Below, piece by piece: positions 43,570-55,494 of a stretch of DNA of 64,000 nucleotides; position 1 is the stretch's first letter; every line of letters begins with the position of its first letter. The stretch comes from Hordeum vulgare subsp. vulgare. Its lineage: Eukaryota; Streptophyta; Magnoliopsida; Poales; Poaceae. Location of the stretch: the NCBI RefSeq assembly GCF_904849725.1, contig NC_058518.1:326142581-326206580 (forward strand). The letters run 5' to 3'. Below the pieces are notes generated by a model. It searched no databases, was not told the DNA's origin, and saw only the letters and a program-made list of their open reading frames with translations. A program made the translations under genes and the position numbers.

Positions 43570-45612
43570 ATGGTTGGATCGCCTGCACCTGAGCCGTACA
43601 TCTTCACCGACATCGTCGAGCCGTCCAGGTACGTCCGCCCTGTTGTGACGCCAAAATTAACCCGCCCGGTTTTTGTCGGCTTCATACAGGGATCTGAGGA
43701 ACCAGAACGATCGGTGACTCAGGAGACTACGCCAGTCAACACCGATGACGAATCATCCATGGGCGACTCAGATTCAATTCAGTCTCTACACGGGGGCTGC
43801 CTCGGAGGCCTGTCACTGGCAATGGACCCCGAGGTCCTCGACCGGACACGCCGTCAGATCGCCGTGTACATGGCAGGGGCGACTCAACCCCAGCAAAACC
43901 CTGCAGGCAATGACGGGACTGGCGAAACATCCAGGAGCCCAACTGCGATCTTGGTGGACTTGACGACGGAGATAACAAGGATCATGGCGACCCGTGTAAC
44001 AGCAGAAAACCATGACACGATAAATGCCGAGTTGGAAAAACTAAGAGATGGGGTGGCAAAGGCTCGGCGAGATGCCGAAGCAGAAGCCGCCAGGATCGAG
44101 ACCCGACAGGCTCAGGTCACCACTGATACAGCCCGCTTCAACACCGAAAACTGGAGGCTTGAGAGGCATCAGCGCGCATCCGATGATGTTCATCAGAGGA
44201 GGCACCAGGGGCGTTTACCCCCTGATCTCAACCATACACGCCTTTTCGACACTCCACGCACCCCTGGGACAAGAGACGCTCCAGGAGGAGGATCGGGTCA
44301 GCCGCCAAACCCGCCGCTCCAGCCAGCAGTTGATCGCATTTGCCGTTTCCATAAGCCTCGGGGTCACTTTTCCAACCCCATGGACAATGTGCTCGCTGCG
44401 ACTCGCCATTTAGAATCCCTTTCGATTCATGGCAACACCCCGGCCGGAATAGAAGCAAGAAACGCCATTGAGATGTTGAAGACAACGGTGGTTCGAAGCA
44501 CCCAGTTCTCGCACAGCCTCGATCGACTACACTCCACCCCCCAAGCAAGCCACACCAGGAGCCGGCCAGAGGACCAGCCCGCCATAACCAGCGGACCGCG
44601 ACCCCTGCCCCAGGTTAACCCGCCAGACCATCTGGACCCGCCGGGTCGGGATCACCCGGACATTCAAACCGGCCCAGCACCACTTGTCGGAGGCGGCAGG
44701 CAGGTAGGGGTGCGATGCTTGGCCCCCGCCCTTCGCAATGAGCGGATGCCAAAGGATTTTAAAGGACCAAGGAAGGTGCCTAATTACACCCCGGACCTTG
44801 AGCCGGCGTCATGGGTTGAGAGTTACGAAATCGCCATGGACATGCTCGATGTAAATGAAGCAATCTGTGCGAGGTACTTCACAATGATGCTCGAGGGGAC
44901 GACCCGTACTTGGTTGAAAAACCTGCCCCCCAACTCCATCCAAACTTGGGCTGAACTGAAAGAGCGCTTCATCAAAAATTTCCAAGGAACTTGCAAACAC
45001 CCAATGAAAATAGTCGATTTACATCACTGCGTTCAGTGCCCCGATGAGTCGGCTCACCAATGGACGCGGCGGGTCGTAGAAATCATCCACTCGTTGGACG
45101 GCATCACGGCGGCTCAAGCTGTGCTGATCTTGAAGCAAAACTGCCACTATGAACCCTTGGTACAGAAGTTGGGGCAACTCAAGCGAAAGGTCCAGGATAT
45201 GGGGGAACTGATGGACACCCTCACTAGGTACGCCGAAGCGGACGATACCAAAGATCCAGGAGAGGATGGCGGCAAGGCCAACTCGCCGAGGAAAGGCGAG
45301 TCATCCAAAAATCATACCCGGCTTCAGGGACGCGCCCATCATAGTCATGGGGGGAATGTCAAAAGAAGGCAGGAGGAAGGTTCCACGGACTTCGTCGCCA
45401 ACACCAATGCCAACAACGGCAACCAGCGCCAGAAGAAGAGGGGTTACAGTGGCAAGAAGCCGCACAAGATACTCAAGGGCCCCTGCCCGCACCATGCCAC
45501 AGCGGACGGGCCGGCGACTCATTCTTGGGAGGACTGTTACGTGATGCGGGAGTTTCGGGCAGAGGCAACCAAAAAGGGCCAAAACGGTGACCCGGGCCAA
45601 CGGCAGGAATAG
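43570..45612 (+). CDS. gag of element H
   Basis: An intact 680-codon frame. The N-terminal third is low-complexity with charged helices (residues about 140-215). Residues about 415-550 are the retrotransposon gag core (SWVESYEIAMDMLDVNEAI, TRTWLKNLPPNSIQTWAELKERFIKNF). The C-terminus is basic (QRQKKRGYSGKKPHK), with a CPHHATADGPATHSWEDC segment that resembles the zinc-knuckle replacement of Tat gags. It would form the cytoplasmic particle and bind RNA. Start ATG at 43570 is the first long-frame Met. The stop is a TAG before the protease frame. Confidence 0.88.
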   Translation: MVGSPAPEPYIFTDIVEPSRYVRPVVTPKLTRPVFVGFIQGSEEPERSVTQETTPVNTDDESSMGDSDSIQSLHGGCLGGLSLAMDPEVLDRTRRQIAVYMAGATQPQQNPAGNDGTGETSRSPTAILVDLTTEITRIMATRVTAENHDTINAELEKLRDGVAKARRDAEAEAARIETRQAQVTTDTARFNTENWRLERHQRASDDVHQRRHQGRLPPDLNHTRLFDTPRTPGTRDAPGGGSGQPPNPPLQPAVDRICRFHKPRGHFSNPMDNVLAATRHLESLSIHGNTPAGIEARNAIEMLKTTVVRSTQFSHSLDRLHSTPQASHTRSRPEDQPAITSGPRPLPQVNPPDHLDPPGRDHPDIQTGPAPLVGGGRQVGVRCLAPALRNERMPKDFKGPRKVPNYTPDLEPASWVESYEIAMDMLDVNEAICARYFTMMLEGTTRTWLKNLPPNSIQTWAELKERFIKNFQGTCKHPMKIVDLHHCVQCPDESAHQWTRRVVEIIHSLDGITAAQAVLILKQNCHYEPLVQKLGQLKRKVQDMGELMDTLTRYAEADDTKDPGEDGGKANSPRKGESSKNHTRLQGRAHHSHGGNVKRRQEEGSTDFVANTNANNGNQRQKKRGYSGKKPHKILKGPCPHHATADGPATHSWEDCYVMREFRAEATKKGQNGDPGQRQE

Positions 45613-45836
45613 TTCGGTGCACCTAATCAACGCCAGAACCGTTCGGCGGCTTCCCCGAACCGGGGGCTCAGGGCGGCTCGCAGCCAAGCAGCGGCCAGTA
45701 TCCAGTGCATAACCAACAGTGGTATAACCCGCCCGGGGTATTTCAGTAGCCACCCCCTCAAGGGGCTCCACAGGGGCAAGATGATCATGGCGGGTTCCGC
45801 AACAATCCCAAACAATTAACAAACGGGCAATACCAC

Positions 45837-46628
45837 GTGCTCACCACCAATGCCTGCAAGCGTGATAAAAAGGTGAGTCACCGAGCGTATAGTGTATCTG
45901 AGCCGGCGCTCCCTAGGTACCTCGACTGGTCTGAGCAGACTATATCTTGGAGTAGGGAGGATCACCCGCCCAGAGTTGACAACCCCGGCGACTTAGCATT
46001 GGCCGTGGCTCCTCAAGTTGGGGGATATACCTTATCGAAGGTGTTGATGGATGGTAGTAGCAGCATCAACATACTATACTTCGACACTTTTCGAAGGATG
46101 AACCTGCTGGAGAAAGACCTAATGCCGTCAACCACGGTATTCCATGGAATTGTCCCAGGTAAGTCGGCATACCCCATAGGCCGGGTTAAACTCATAGTGG
46201 CGTTTGGAACAGCATCCAATTACAGGAGTGAGTCACTTATATTTGAGGTGGTCAAGTTAAATAGCCCTTATCATGCGTTGTTTGGGCGACCGGCTTACGC
46301 CCGTTTCATGGCTCACCCCTGCTATGTTTACCTTAAACTCAAGATGCCTGGTCCTAAGGGACTCATCATGGTTGATGCTAACAGGGGGATAGCAAGAGAG
46401 TATGAGGAAGGGGATGCGGCTTACGCAGAAGTCGCCTGCGCTGCAGAAGAGCTCAAGTATCACCAAGCCAATGTTGATCCAGCAGATATGTCACCTCTAA
46501 AGAAGCCAACAACAGACGTTGAGCCGCCCCTCAAGTTCAAGCCAACGGATGACACTAAGATGGTGGATTTCGTCCCTGGCGACTCATCCAAGCAGTTTAC
46601 TATTGGGGCGGGTCTGGATCCTAAATAG
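45837..46628 (+). pseudogene. Protease of element H
   Basis: The frame includes RYLDWSEQTISWSREDHPP, the retropepsin-like active-site region VLMDGSSSINILY (the family usually has DGGSSIN) and ALFGRPAYARFMA. A TAG at 46626-46628 ends the frame before RT, and stops between 45612 and 45836 cut it from gag. Confidence 0.82.
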
Positions 46629-47450
46629 GAAAGCGCGCTCATCGAATTCATCTGTGAGAATCGGGACATCTTCGCATGGAAACCTTCTGACATGCCTGGT
46701 GTACCGAGAGAATTCGCTGAGCACCATCTTAATGTTGACCCAAAAGCAAAGCCGATTCAGGAATATCTTCGCAGGTTCAATGAGGAACGACGCAAGGCAA
46801 TCGGGGAAGAAGTCGCCCGTCTTTTGGCCGCAGGATTCATCGTAGAGGTCTTCCACCCCAAGTGGTTGGCTAACCCGGTCCTGGTGCTCAAGAAGAACGG
46901 CAGCTTCCGCATGTGCATTGATTACACAGATCTTAACAGAGCTTGTCCAAAGGACCCTTTCGCCGTTCCCCGCATCGATCAAATCATTGATTCAGTGGCG
47001 GGCTGCGAGCGTCTGTGTTTCCTGGACGCTTATTCCGGATATCACCAAATCAAGATGGTTGTGGAAGATCAGGAGAAGACAGCTTTTATAACCCCGTTCG
47101 GGGCTTTTTGTTATGTATCCATGCCGTTCAGGCTCAAAAGCGCTGGGGCGACTTACCAGCGTTGCATCCAAAATTGTCTCCGTGGCCAAATCGGACGCAA
47201 CGTCCATGCTTACGTTGATGACATTGTGGTTAAGACTCGCAGGAGGGAGACGCTCTTGGAAGATCTAAGGGAAACTTTTGACAACCTGTGGGTATATAAA
47301 ATGAAGCTTAATCCCACCAAATGTGTCTTTGGCGTTCCGTGGGAAAGTTGTTGGGTTTCCTCATGTCCAAACGCGGTATTGAGGCCAACCCGGACAAAAT
47401 TGAGGCAGTTAATTCGCTTGGGAAACCAGCGAATATCAATCAAGTTCAAT
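46629..47450 (+). pseudogene. Reverse transcriptase of element H
   Basis: The main frame from 46692 has VEVFHPKWLANPVLVLKKNG, CIDYTDLNRACPKDPFAVPRID, FLDAYSGYHQI and the catalytic AYVDDIVVK (around 47211-47230). A base loss near 47340 (FGV then out of frame) and a TGA near 47450 (Cys in related elements) break the end of the domain. Confidence 0.87.
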
Positions 47451-47452
47451 GA

Positions 47453-47870
47453 ATGGCGGGTCGTATCGCGGCTTTAATTCGCTTCATAAGCCGCCTGGGG
47501 GAGAAAGCTATCCCTCTCTATCAGTTGCTTAAGAAATCTAACCATTTTGTTTGGACAGACGAGGCTAATGAAGGTTTTGAAGCCTTGAAGCAGCAGCTGG
47601 TCAACCTGCCAGTTTTGGCCGCCCCGACTGAAAAAGAACCTATGCTTTTGTACATCACGGCGAACTCCAAGGCGGTGACCGTGGCAGTAGCTGTCGAACG
47701 GAAGGACGAAGGGACGAATATCCGGTACAACACCCGATGTACTTCATTAGCGAGGTGCTAACCCTCTCCAAGCAACGTTACCCGCACTGGCAGAAGCTGG
47801 TCTATGGGGTCTTTATGGCGAGTCGGAAGCTCAAACACTATTCCAAGAGCATCCCATCACGGTGGTTAGC
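47453..47870 (+). pseudogene. First RNase H of element H
   Basis: Two overlapping frames: 47453-47761 with MAGRIAALIRFISRLGEKAIP and LLYITANSKAVTVAVAVERK, then after a shift near 47735 MYFISEVLTLSKQRYPHWQKL. The usual catalytic Asp of the LYLAAS-type start is already replaced in the Gypsy Tat lineage, where this domain is thought to be degenerate. Confidence 0.75.
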
Positions 47871-49340
47871 TCCGCTCCTCTCGGGGACATCATCCAAAAC
47901 CGAGAAGCGACAGGGCAAATCGCCAAGTGGGTGATCGAACTTGGGCTGCACCACGTGCGGTACACCCCTCGCACGACCATCAAGTCCCAGGCATTAGTCG
48001 ACTTCGTCAACGATTGGACCGAATTGCAGATTCTGAAAGACATGCCTGACCTCACGTACTGGACTATCTACTTTGATGGGTCTAGGCAATTAGAAGGCTC
48101 GGGGGCTGGTGTGGTGTTGATTTCGCCCCAGGGAGACAAATTTTGTTATGTTATCCGACTCATGTTTCCATGCACCAACAACGCTGCAGAATATGAAGCC
48201 TTGCTTCATGGTTTGCGACTCGCCAAGGAGATGAACCTCACGTGTGTCAGATGTCTTGGCGATTCTGATCTGGTGGCCCAACAAGTTTCAGGTACCTGGG
48301 ATTCTCAGGACCCCCTGATGGTGGCTTATAAAAGGGTTGTGTCTGATGTGGCGGGTCATTTCCATGGCTATCAAGTTGATCATATCGACCGGCGCCTTAA
48401 TGAAGCAGCTGACGCCCTTTCACGTCTCGGCTCACAACGTAAGTCGGTTCCTCCCAATGTTTTTCTGGATATTTTGCATAATCCTTCCGTGAGGTTGTCC
48501 TCAGAAGAGGAGTTGGCAATACCAGACCCCGAGTCCCAGTTTGTGGCGGCTCTCCGTCTTACGCCGGATTGGGTTCTTCCTTATTTGACATATCTCGCAC
48601 GAGGCGAGTTACCTTCGGATGAGGTGTTGGCTCGCCAAATCGTTCGTCGGAGCAAATCCATGCTCATCATCAATGGCAAATTATATAAGCGAAGCACTTC
48701 TTGGGTATTCCAACGATGTGTTTCTTCCGAAGAAGGATGCGTAATTCTGAACGACATCCATGCCGGAGATTCTGGGCATCATGCCGGGTCACGTTCCCTG
48801 GTCTCAAAGGCGTTCCGGCACAGGTTCTTTTGGTTGACGGCTCATGCAGATGCAGAAGAGATAGTTTGTCGATGTGATGGTTGCCAGTGTTACGGACGAC
48901 AGGCTCATGTGCCGGCTCAAGAACTATGGATGATACCTATTACTTGGCCTTTTGCGGTCTGGGGGCTAGACATGGTTGCCCCCTTTAAGATGTCATCCAA
49001 CAAAAAGACACATCTACTGGTGGCGGTTGATAAATTCACCAAGTGGGTCAAAGCAGAACCTGTTGGTGCTTGCGACGAGGAAACAGCGGTCAAGTTCTTG
49101 AAAAAACTGATCTTCCGATTCGGATATACACACAACATTATTACTGATAATGGTACTAATCTATCACAGGGAGTGATGCAGGAGTTTTGTCGCCGTGAGC
49201 ACATTCGGCTTGATGTATCTACGGTTGCTCATCCACAATCTAATGGGCAAACAGAACGGGCGAATCAGGAAGTGTTGCGAGGAATCAAGCCGCGACTTAT
49301 GGTTCCCCTGGAGCGCACCCCAGGGTGTTGGGTTGAGGAG
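47862..49340 (+). pseudogene. Second (plant/archaeal-type) RNase H and integrase of element H
   Basis: Residues about 65-200 are an additional RNase H: WTIYFDGSRQLEGSGAGVV, NNAAEYEALLHGL, CLGDSDLVAQQV and RRLNEAADALSRL give the DEDD-type acidic residues. The integrase follows: zinc-binding HAGDSGHHAG with CRCDGCQCYG, then core LDMVAPF, ITDNGTNLS and GQTERANQE, so the DDE triad is complete. A frameshift near 49340-49370 cuts off the C-terminal domain. Acquisition of the second RNase H is characteristic of Tat elements. Confidence 0.88.
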
Positions 49341-49354
49341 TTGCCTTCAGTACT

Positions 49355-49822
49355 ATGGAGCTCCGAACCACCCCGAACCGTTCTATGGGTTTTACTCCTT
49401 TTTTCCTAGTATATGGAGCACAAACTATTCTTCCCATTGACATTAGGCATGACTCGCCCAGAGTTGCTGCTTATGTGGAACAGGATAACGAGTTGGCGCG
49501 TCATGATTCTTTGGACGCTTTGGAGGAAGCACGCGATTTGGCTGCCGCCCGATCGGCTATTTATCAGCAGGACTTGCGGCGTTACCATAGCCGCCGGGTC
49601 AAGAGCCGAACTTTTCAGGAGGGCGACTTAGTGCTTCGATTGATCCAAGATCGTACTGGCATGCATAAGTTATCACCACCATGGGAAGGACCATTCGTCG
49701 TCAGCAAAAGCCTTCGCAACAGGTCATATTATCTGGTGGATCTTCGGCCTGATCGGCCAACCACGGAGGCTGAGTCAACTCGCCCCTGGAACATAAACCA
49801 CCTGCGGCCTTCTTACACTTGA
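49355..49822 (+). pseudogene. Integrase C-terminal domain of element H
   Basis: Frame with MELRTTPNRSMGFTPFFLVYG, then VKSRTFQEGDLVLRL and LSPPWEGPFVV, ending NINHLRPSYT and TGA. It is shifted relative to the core frame. Together they give the normal pol end. Confidence 0.85.
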
Positions 49823-50868
49823 GCTATTGTCTCTGTTTTTTCTTCTCTTGGAAATTGTAAGTCTTTCATTTTTATGAAGCAATAAAATTGATGCCCACGA
49901 ATTCCGGGGCTTTCCTTCTATTTCATCTTATTGAAAGTATGGATTTTTATTGCTCCTCGACAAGTCGCCCAAGAATGGACGCTATCCATACCAGAGAGCA
50001 TAAGTCGCCATGATGCACTTATTACAACACTGGGTATCGATAAGCCAAAGAGGATCAATTCGCTACAAGCGCGCGATCCAAACATAGGCGCCTTATATGA
50101 TTATGTGTATTAGGCCGGCTTACTTGGGGGCTATTTGCTCCCAAGTCGTTTTGTGGTAAGAGCGTACACGCTTCTACAATCCTATGACCAGTCTTTCCCC
50201 TAATCATAGGTCACTTGGGGGCTTCCTCTCATTGAGATCAGCCTTACTACCCATTTGGCCTGCGAAAAATTACCGCATTACAAATGGTTATACTGGACTA
50301 TGTGTTGGCCGAATCGCCATATGGACCCATGAACTCTTGGCGAGTTACTCCGCTTTACGGACCCTGAACTCGCCTTGGTTAAAGCATGCATGGTACCGGT
50401 TAGCGCCCCACATGGAAAATAGAGAAACCATTGGTTCACTGAACCTGCTTCACTGAAGCTTGACCCGTGCCTGATCAGCCGGTCTAAATACTTGAGCTTT
50501 TTTACACAAAAAGTCTCCCTCGGGTAGCACTTGAGTTTATATAACTCGTCCTATCCTGTCACGACTTGAACGAGCCGACGAAATTCTTACTTTCACCTTC
50601 ATGGCACTGCCACAAGGTTTTGAAAAAATTTCTGACTCACTGGAACATCCTGAGTCGGTTATCATTTATTATAATCCATTACTCACTCATGTGGTTTGAT
50701 GTATGCTTTTAGCCTAATAGATTGATGATCCAAATCACTACGGCCATGGCGGGTCATGCATCATAAGGCGCCCTGAGGGCGACACAAGGGTTTTAAAGAA
50801 ATCACGAAACAAGGTTGTTTTCTACGAATAACCTATTACATGGCTCTGATGGCCAAATCCATGAAGAA
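49823..50868 (+). other. Untranslated region after pol of H
   Basis: Contains AATAAA at 49881-49886 in an AT-rich context, plausibly a poly(A) signal, then non-coding sequence with pyrimidine-rich parts. No gene seen up to the end of the antisense gene. Confidence 0.6.
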
Positions 50869-53800
50869 CTACTTTGCTGATGTCCCCGGGTCAGCTTGCT
50901 TTGAGTTCTGGCCGACTTCAAGATGTAAGTCGCCCAACACCCAATTACACTTGGATAAGGCGGCGAATTCATCTTCATCATTCAAAAATGTCGAGAGATC
51001 CGCCTCCAAATCAAAAGGGTTCTTGGGTCGACGCGGAGTCAAGCTGGTTGTCACAAAGGTTGGCGGATTTATTTTCTTATTCTTGTCATCATAAGCAGCT
51101 TGATACTTTGACAAATCCAAGCTTGCTGCAAGCTGAGTCGCCATCGAGCGAGATTCCTTGACAACGCGCTGATAATCATCTTGAGTAAATTCTGACCCGT
51201 CATCCTTGAGCTGGGGAAAGCCTGCTGCTACTTCTTCGGGTTTTAGCTCTGGAGTGTATGCTAAGCACCGACTCAACGTAGTCAGTACCCCTTTCCGGAC
51301 AGCTGATCGGGTTAGCTCACCTATCTGAGGCGGAAGGGTAGATAAGCAGCCAAGCATCTTTTTGATTGATGTTATGGGTTCCTTGGCGCCCATCACTGTC
51401 TTCACGGTCAGCATGCTTCCGGTATACAGTTGCTCTGTTAATGTGTAAATCACCTTTAGCATCAAGATACAATCATCTTGAAGGTTGGCGGCTCTCGGAC
51501 CTATATAAGGGATAATGATGGTTAGTAACTTCTTCATACTAAGTTTTTTTACAAAGTACAAGATCAGGGTTTGCTTCTTACCAAAGATAGCATGTGCCAT
51601 GTTGGAGATATGTTGCTTTAAACCGGCCAGCTCTTGTTGCACGGCTTCCAGTTTTGTTTCAGCTTTTTCCGCTCGCTTTACAGCGGTGCCTTGATCAGCT
51701 TGAGCCTTCTTGTGGGCGGCCTTCAGCTTTTCCATCTCAGGTAAGATCACTTGACATTTTTCTTCTGATTTTGCCCGCGCGTCTTGCTGGTCGGCTAAAC
51801 TTTTCTTTAAGTCGCCAAACGCCAACTCAACTTGGGCAAGAGATTCCTGTCAAAATATATTATCAAGGGGCAAGTCTCAGAATTATTGCAAGCAACATCT
51901 CTGACACTTGGGGGCTATTGTACAATTTTTTAGACAAAATTATACAAGATCAAGACCCGGCTCATCTTTCAACAGATGACCCGGCCCTTGGGGGTTACAG
52001 GTCGAAAGATTTTTTCTAATATCAAGACCTGGCTCATCTTTCAACAGATGACCCGGCCCTTGGGGGTTACGGGTCGAAAGATTTTTTTTCTAATATCAAG
52101 ACCCGACTGATCTTTCAACAGATGACCCGGCCATTGGGGGTTACAAGTCAAAAGATTTTTTCTAATATCAAGACCCGGCTCATCTTTCAACAGATGACCC
52201 GGCCCTTGGGGGTTACAGGTCGAAAGATTTTTTCTAATATCAAGACCCGGCTCATCTTTCAACAGATGACCCAACCCTTGGGGGTTACAGGTCGAATGAT
52301 TTTTCTAATATCAAGACCCGGCTCATCTTTCAACAGATGACCCGGCCCTTGGGGCTTAATGAGGACGGTATGCATTAAGGTGTACCTCATGTCTATTCTT
52401 CATCATAAGGAGTAGACTCTTCTCCATTTCATAACTCGCCTCCAGGCGACTTGCAAAGCCGGAGCAGAGCTCTTTAAATTCAAGATTTTCGTATTGGGAT
52501 AATTTGGCCTTGGAAATCTCATGTCCAGTAGAAGGTTGGGTTGATGTTGATACATGCTTCGACAAGACTGCCGAAGCCGGCTTAGAGAGGCTAGTACCAG
52601 TGATTATTACAGCATCTGGATCCTCTTCCGTTTTCAACGGACTCGGCGGATTGGGCGTTTCCGTGCCTTCCTTGGGAGAACTTGGGAGATCCGCTCGGTC
52701 ATCAGATTTATCCTTTGCCGGGTTAGCCTGAGTCGGTGCCGGTTTTTCAATAGGCTTCGGAGCTGTAGTGGAAGTTGATCCGCCAGTTTTCCTTTTCTTC
52801 GCTTGTGCCCTAAAAAGAGAAGGGGATGTGCTTAAAAACAGACATCATCATCATCAGAACAAATGTAAGTATTATAAGAATTTACCCTGGAACGCGGATC
52901 ATTGGCGGAAGGGCTGACATCACTGAGTCGCCTGACGAAGGGGGAGAATTCTGCAAAAGTAATACCTCAAGATATGAGCAAGTTATAAGTATGATCCAAA
53001 ATGAAGCAAAAGGGGACACTGTTAAAAGGATACCTCATTCTGCCTCTTCTTGGTAGGAGTTTTCGCTGGTAACCTGGACACCAAGTCTCCAGAATGACTC
53101 CGAGTCTTCCGATAGGAAGCATGTTGCGCTTTCTTCAAAAGGAAATTAGGATCCAAACAATCATTTGGGTGAGACATGGGAACCTTCCCACAAACCCTCC
53201 TGGCCGGCTTAGGCGGAGAAGAAGATGAGTCGGAGGAAACAGAAATTACCTCTGCGGAGTCTTCTTGGCTTTCGTTGCCATCATTCTAGACAAAAGAGAT
53301 ACAGACGTGTAAACACAAATTATAGCAATGGATGGCAAGATAAAGAAGATAGAATTTTACCTCTGAAGATACGTCGCTGATTTGGGATTCGTCCACATCA
53401 GACGGTTCAGTAATGGTGGCTTTGCTTTTGCTCTTGGATTTCTTTTTTGGAGGTGGCCTGGCTTGCTTCAGGGCCACCTTTTTCGGCCTCTTGGACCAGA
53501 ATTTATCACCTTTCTGAAGTGTCAGAATTCAAGTAAGTCAGAAAGAATAAAGTAAAGACGGGTTAAGTTATTTACCTTAGGAGCCGGGTTGATCTTGCAG
53601 AATGGCTTAAGACCTATTTGGCTACACTTGGCCAAGGGCTCGCCGGTCAGCTTCTTGATGATGGTCACAATATCATTTTCTGTCAGTGTTGTACGGAAGT
53701 AGCATTGGGGATGATCCAAGGTGCCATCAAACTCACACATTAAGCCATCTCGGCGACTTAAGGGAAGGATGTGCCATTCAACCGAGCAGCGGATCAAATC

Positions 53801-54544
53801 AATCCCAGTAAGACCATTTTTTGTCAAAGATCGTAACTCGGATAGCACCAGAATAAAATCTGACTCCTCTTCTTCAGTAAGCTTGTCTGGAAGTTTAAAG
53901 TTTGTAGGAAGGCGTTCCTCCCTATAGCCAAGGAGCTTGTTTTCACCCTCATGAGAAGTTTCTTAGCAATAAAACCAACACTCGCCCCAGCCTTTGGGAT
54001 GGCTTGGCATGGCGAGTCATGGGAATGAGCTGTCCCTGCGGCGTTGAACGTTGACGCCTCCAAGTTCCAAGCTAGGGCCATTGGAAAATTCGGTCTGGCG
54101 ATTCAAATGAAAAAAATACCAGAATAAAGGAACTGAAGGTTCCATCCGCAAGTAGGCTTCGTAGAACACTTGGAACTCACATAAGTTACTAATCGAGTTA
54201 GGTCCTAAGTCTTGGAGGCGGACGTTCATGAAAGTCATGGCATCTCTGAGGAATTTTGACCCTGGTGCCTTAAACCCCCGTTCGAGGTGCTCAGCAAAGA
54301 CAACTATTTCCCCTTCCTTCGGGTTGGGAATTTCTTCTCCAAACCCGGATCGCCATCCGATAACCTCTTTCGGGTAGAGATTTCCCGTCTTCACACAGTC
54401 TTTGAGAAAAGCTTCATCAACTTTGGTCGGGAGCGAATCGGCTTTGAAAATGGTACCCATGGCTACAAAGGAAAAGATTACGGATACATTAACTCGTCGA
54501 GCGCTTACTGAGTGGTTAAAAGGATCAATTAACTCGCCGAACAT
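50869..54544 (-). pseudogene. Antisense additional gene (aORF) of element H, multi-exon
   Basis: Minus strand, start ATG 54544. The first part (54017-54544, 175 codons) has EHLERGFKAPGSKFLRDAM, LGPNSISNLCEFQVFYEAYL and PLFWYFFHLNRQ, which I recognise as the 'putative gypsy-type transposon' domain (Pfam Transposase_28). It continues in 53522-53848 (SVEWHILPLSRRDGL), a Lys/Ser-rich piece (53286-53477), 52356-52637, and a last exon of about 318 codons (50869-51825) with a coiled coil (EMEKLKAAHKKAQ to AGLKQHI) and an acidic C-terminus (LSTFLNDEDEF). GT-AG-like borders are visible, but I cannot fix every exon. Such antisense genes are known in Tat elements and have no proven function. Confidence 0.65.
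51940..52365. repeat. Minisatellite of about 72 bp, six units, inside the antisense gene
   Basis: AACAGATGACCCGGCCCTTG recurs with its A at 51971, 52043, 52117, 52189, 52261 and 52332 (spacings 72, 74, 72, 72, 71). Units differ mainly in the length of a T-run. It lies between two exons of the minus-strand gene, so presumably in an intron. Confidence 0.9.
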
Positions 54545-55494
54545 TTGTCAGGTGACTAAGAGAGTCAGTTGACTCGCCAACAAGGGGCCGGGTCAGAATA
54601 CAAGGACGATTTAGGATTTTCCTACCGCTTAAGGGAGACAACTCAGAACTTCAAAGATGTTCGCTAAAATGGTGAAGTACGGATTTACGAACAGGTTTTA
54701 TACAGCAGGCAGTAACACATAGATCTACACAGCAGGCGAAAATGAATAAAAAAAGGTGTGGATAAAGTAAAACAGCCTATGGCTAGGGTAAGAACAGTAA
54801 AGCTATTTTGACAGAAGCCTTTTTTGGATCCTCAAGCAGGAGCTAATGAACTGAGGATATGGTCAATGCTACCGTACCTACTATTATCCTTGTGAACTAA
54901 TCAGCGTCTATGGGGGCATTCGAGGTGTTCTAAGAAACCGGCAAGCGATGAACCTCGAGGAGCTAAGATCTACCTCTAATGGTGAAGGACTGAACTGATA
55001 ATGGCGACCGGAGGCGGCTAAGGAAGATCCGCGGCGAGTGTTGCGCGCTTGGTCGGCCTAGGGATGTGTCGGACGCGGTGGCCGGAGACGGAGGTCCTCG
55101 GGCGGCGACGGAGTTCTTGGCGCAGTCGCGAGGAAGAAGGGGTCGACAAAATGGCTAGGCCGGGATATTCCCTGCCCCCTTCCCCCAGCCTATTTATTGG
55201 GTCGGGCAGTGGAATCGAGGCGCCTCGCGCGGGAACTGACGATAGGATAAAGATTCGCTATAATAGCCACAAGATTCTCGGGATATCTGTGCCGAAAGAT
55301 CCGTTGCGGATTGCGTCATCATTTCTTCCGAGATTAAAGGGATAAGATGACGTCAACAAGAAACGGTTCGGCGACTTGGATATTTCCACGATAGGGTGGT
55401 GGATTAAGCGTATGATGCGTAAAAAGAGCAGAATGAGTCGCCCCTGACTAGGTGAGAGTTGGCATGAACATGTTCATATCAATCTGGGGCCTAA
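54545..55494 (+). other. Region between antisense gene start and 3' LTR of H
   Basis: No convincing gene. It should hold the promoter of the antisense gene (55010-55200 is GC-rich with CGGCGACGG motifs, and TATTTATTGGG lies at 55189-55199). It ends with the polypurine tract AATCTGGGGCCTAA at 55480-55494, next to the LTR. Confidence 0.6.

Noticed and set aside
51940..52365. CRISPR-like array
   Set aside because: Contiguous 72-bp units with no unique spacers; a minisatellite.
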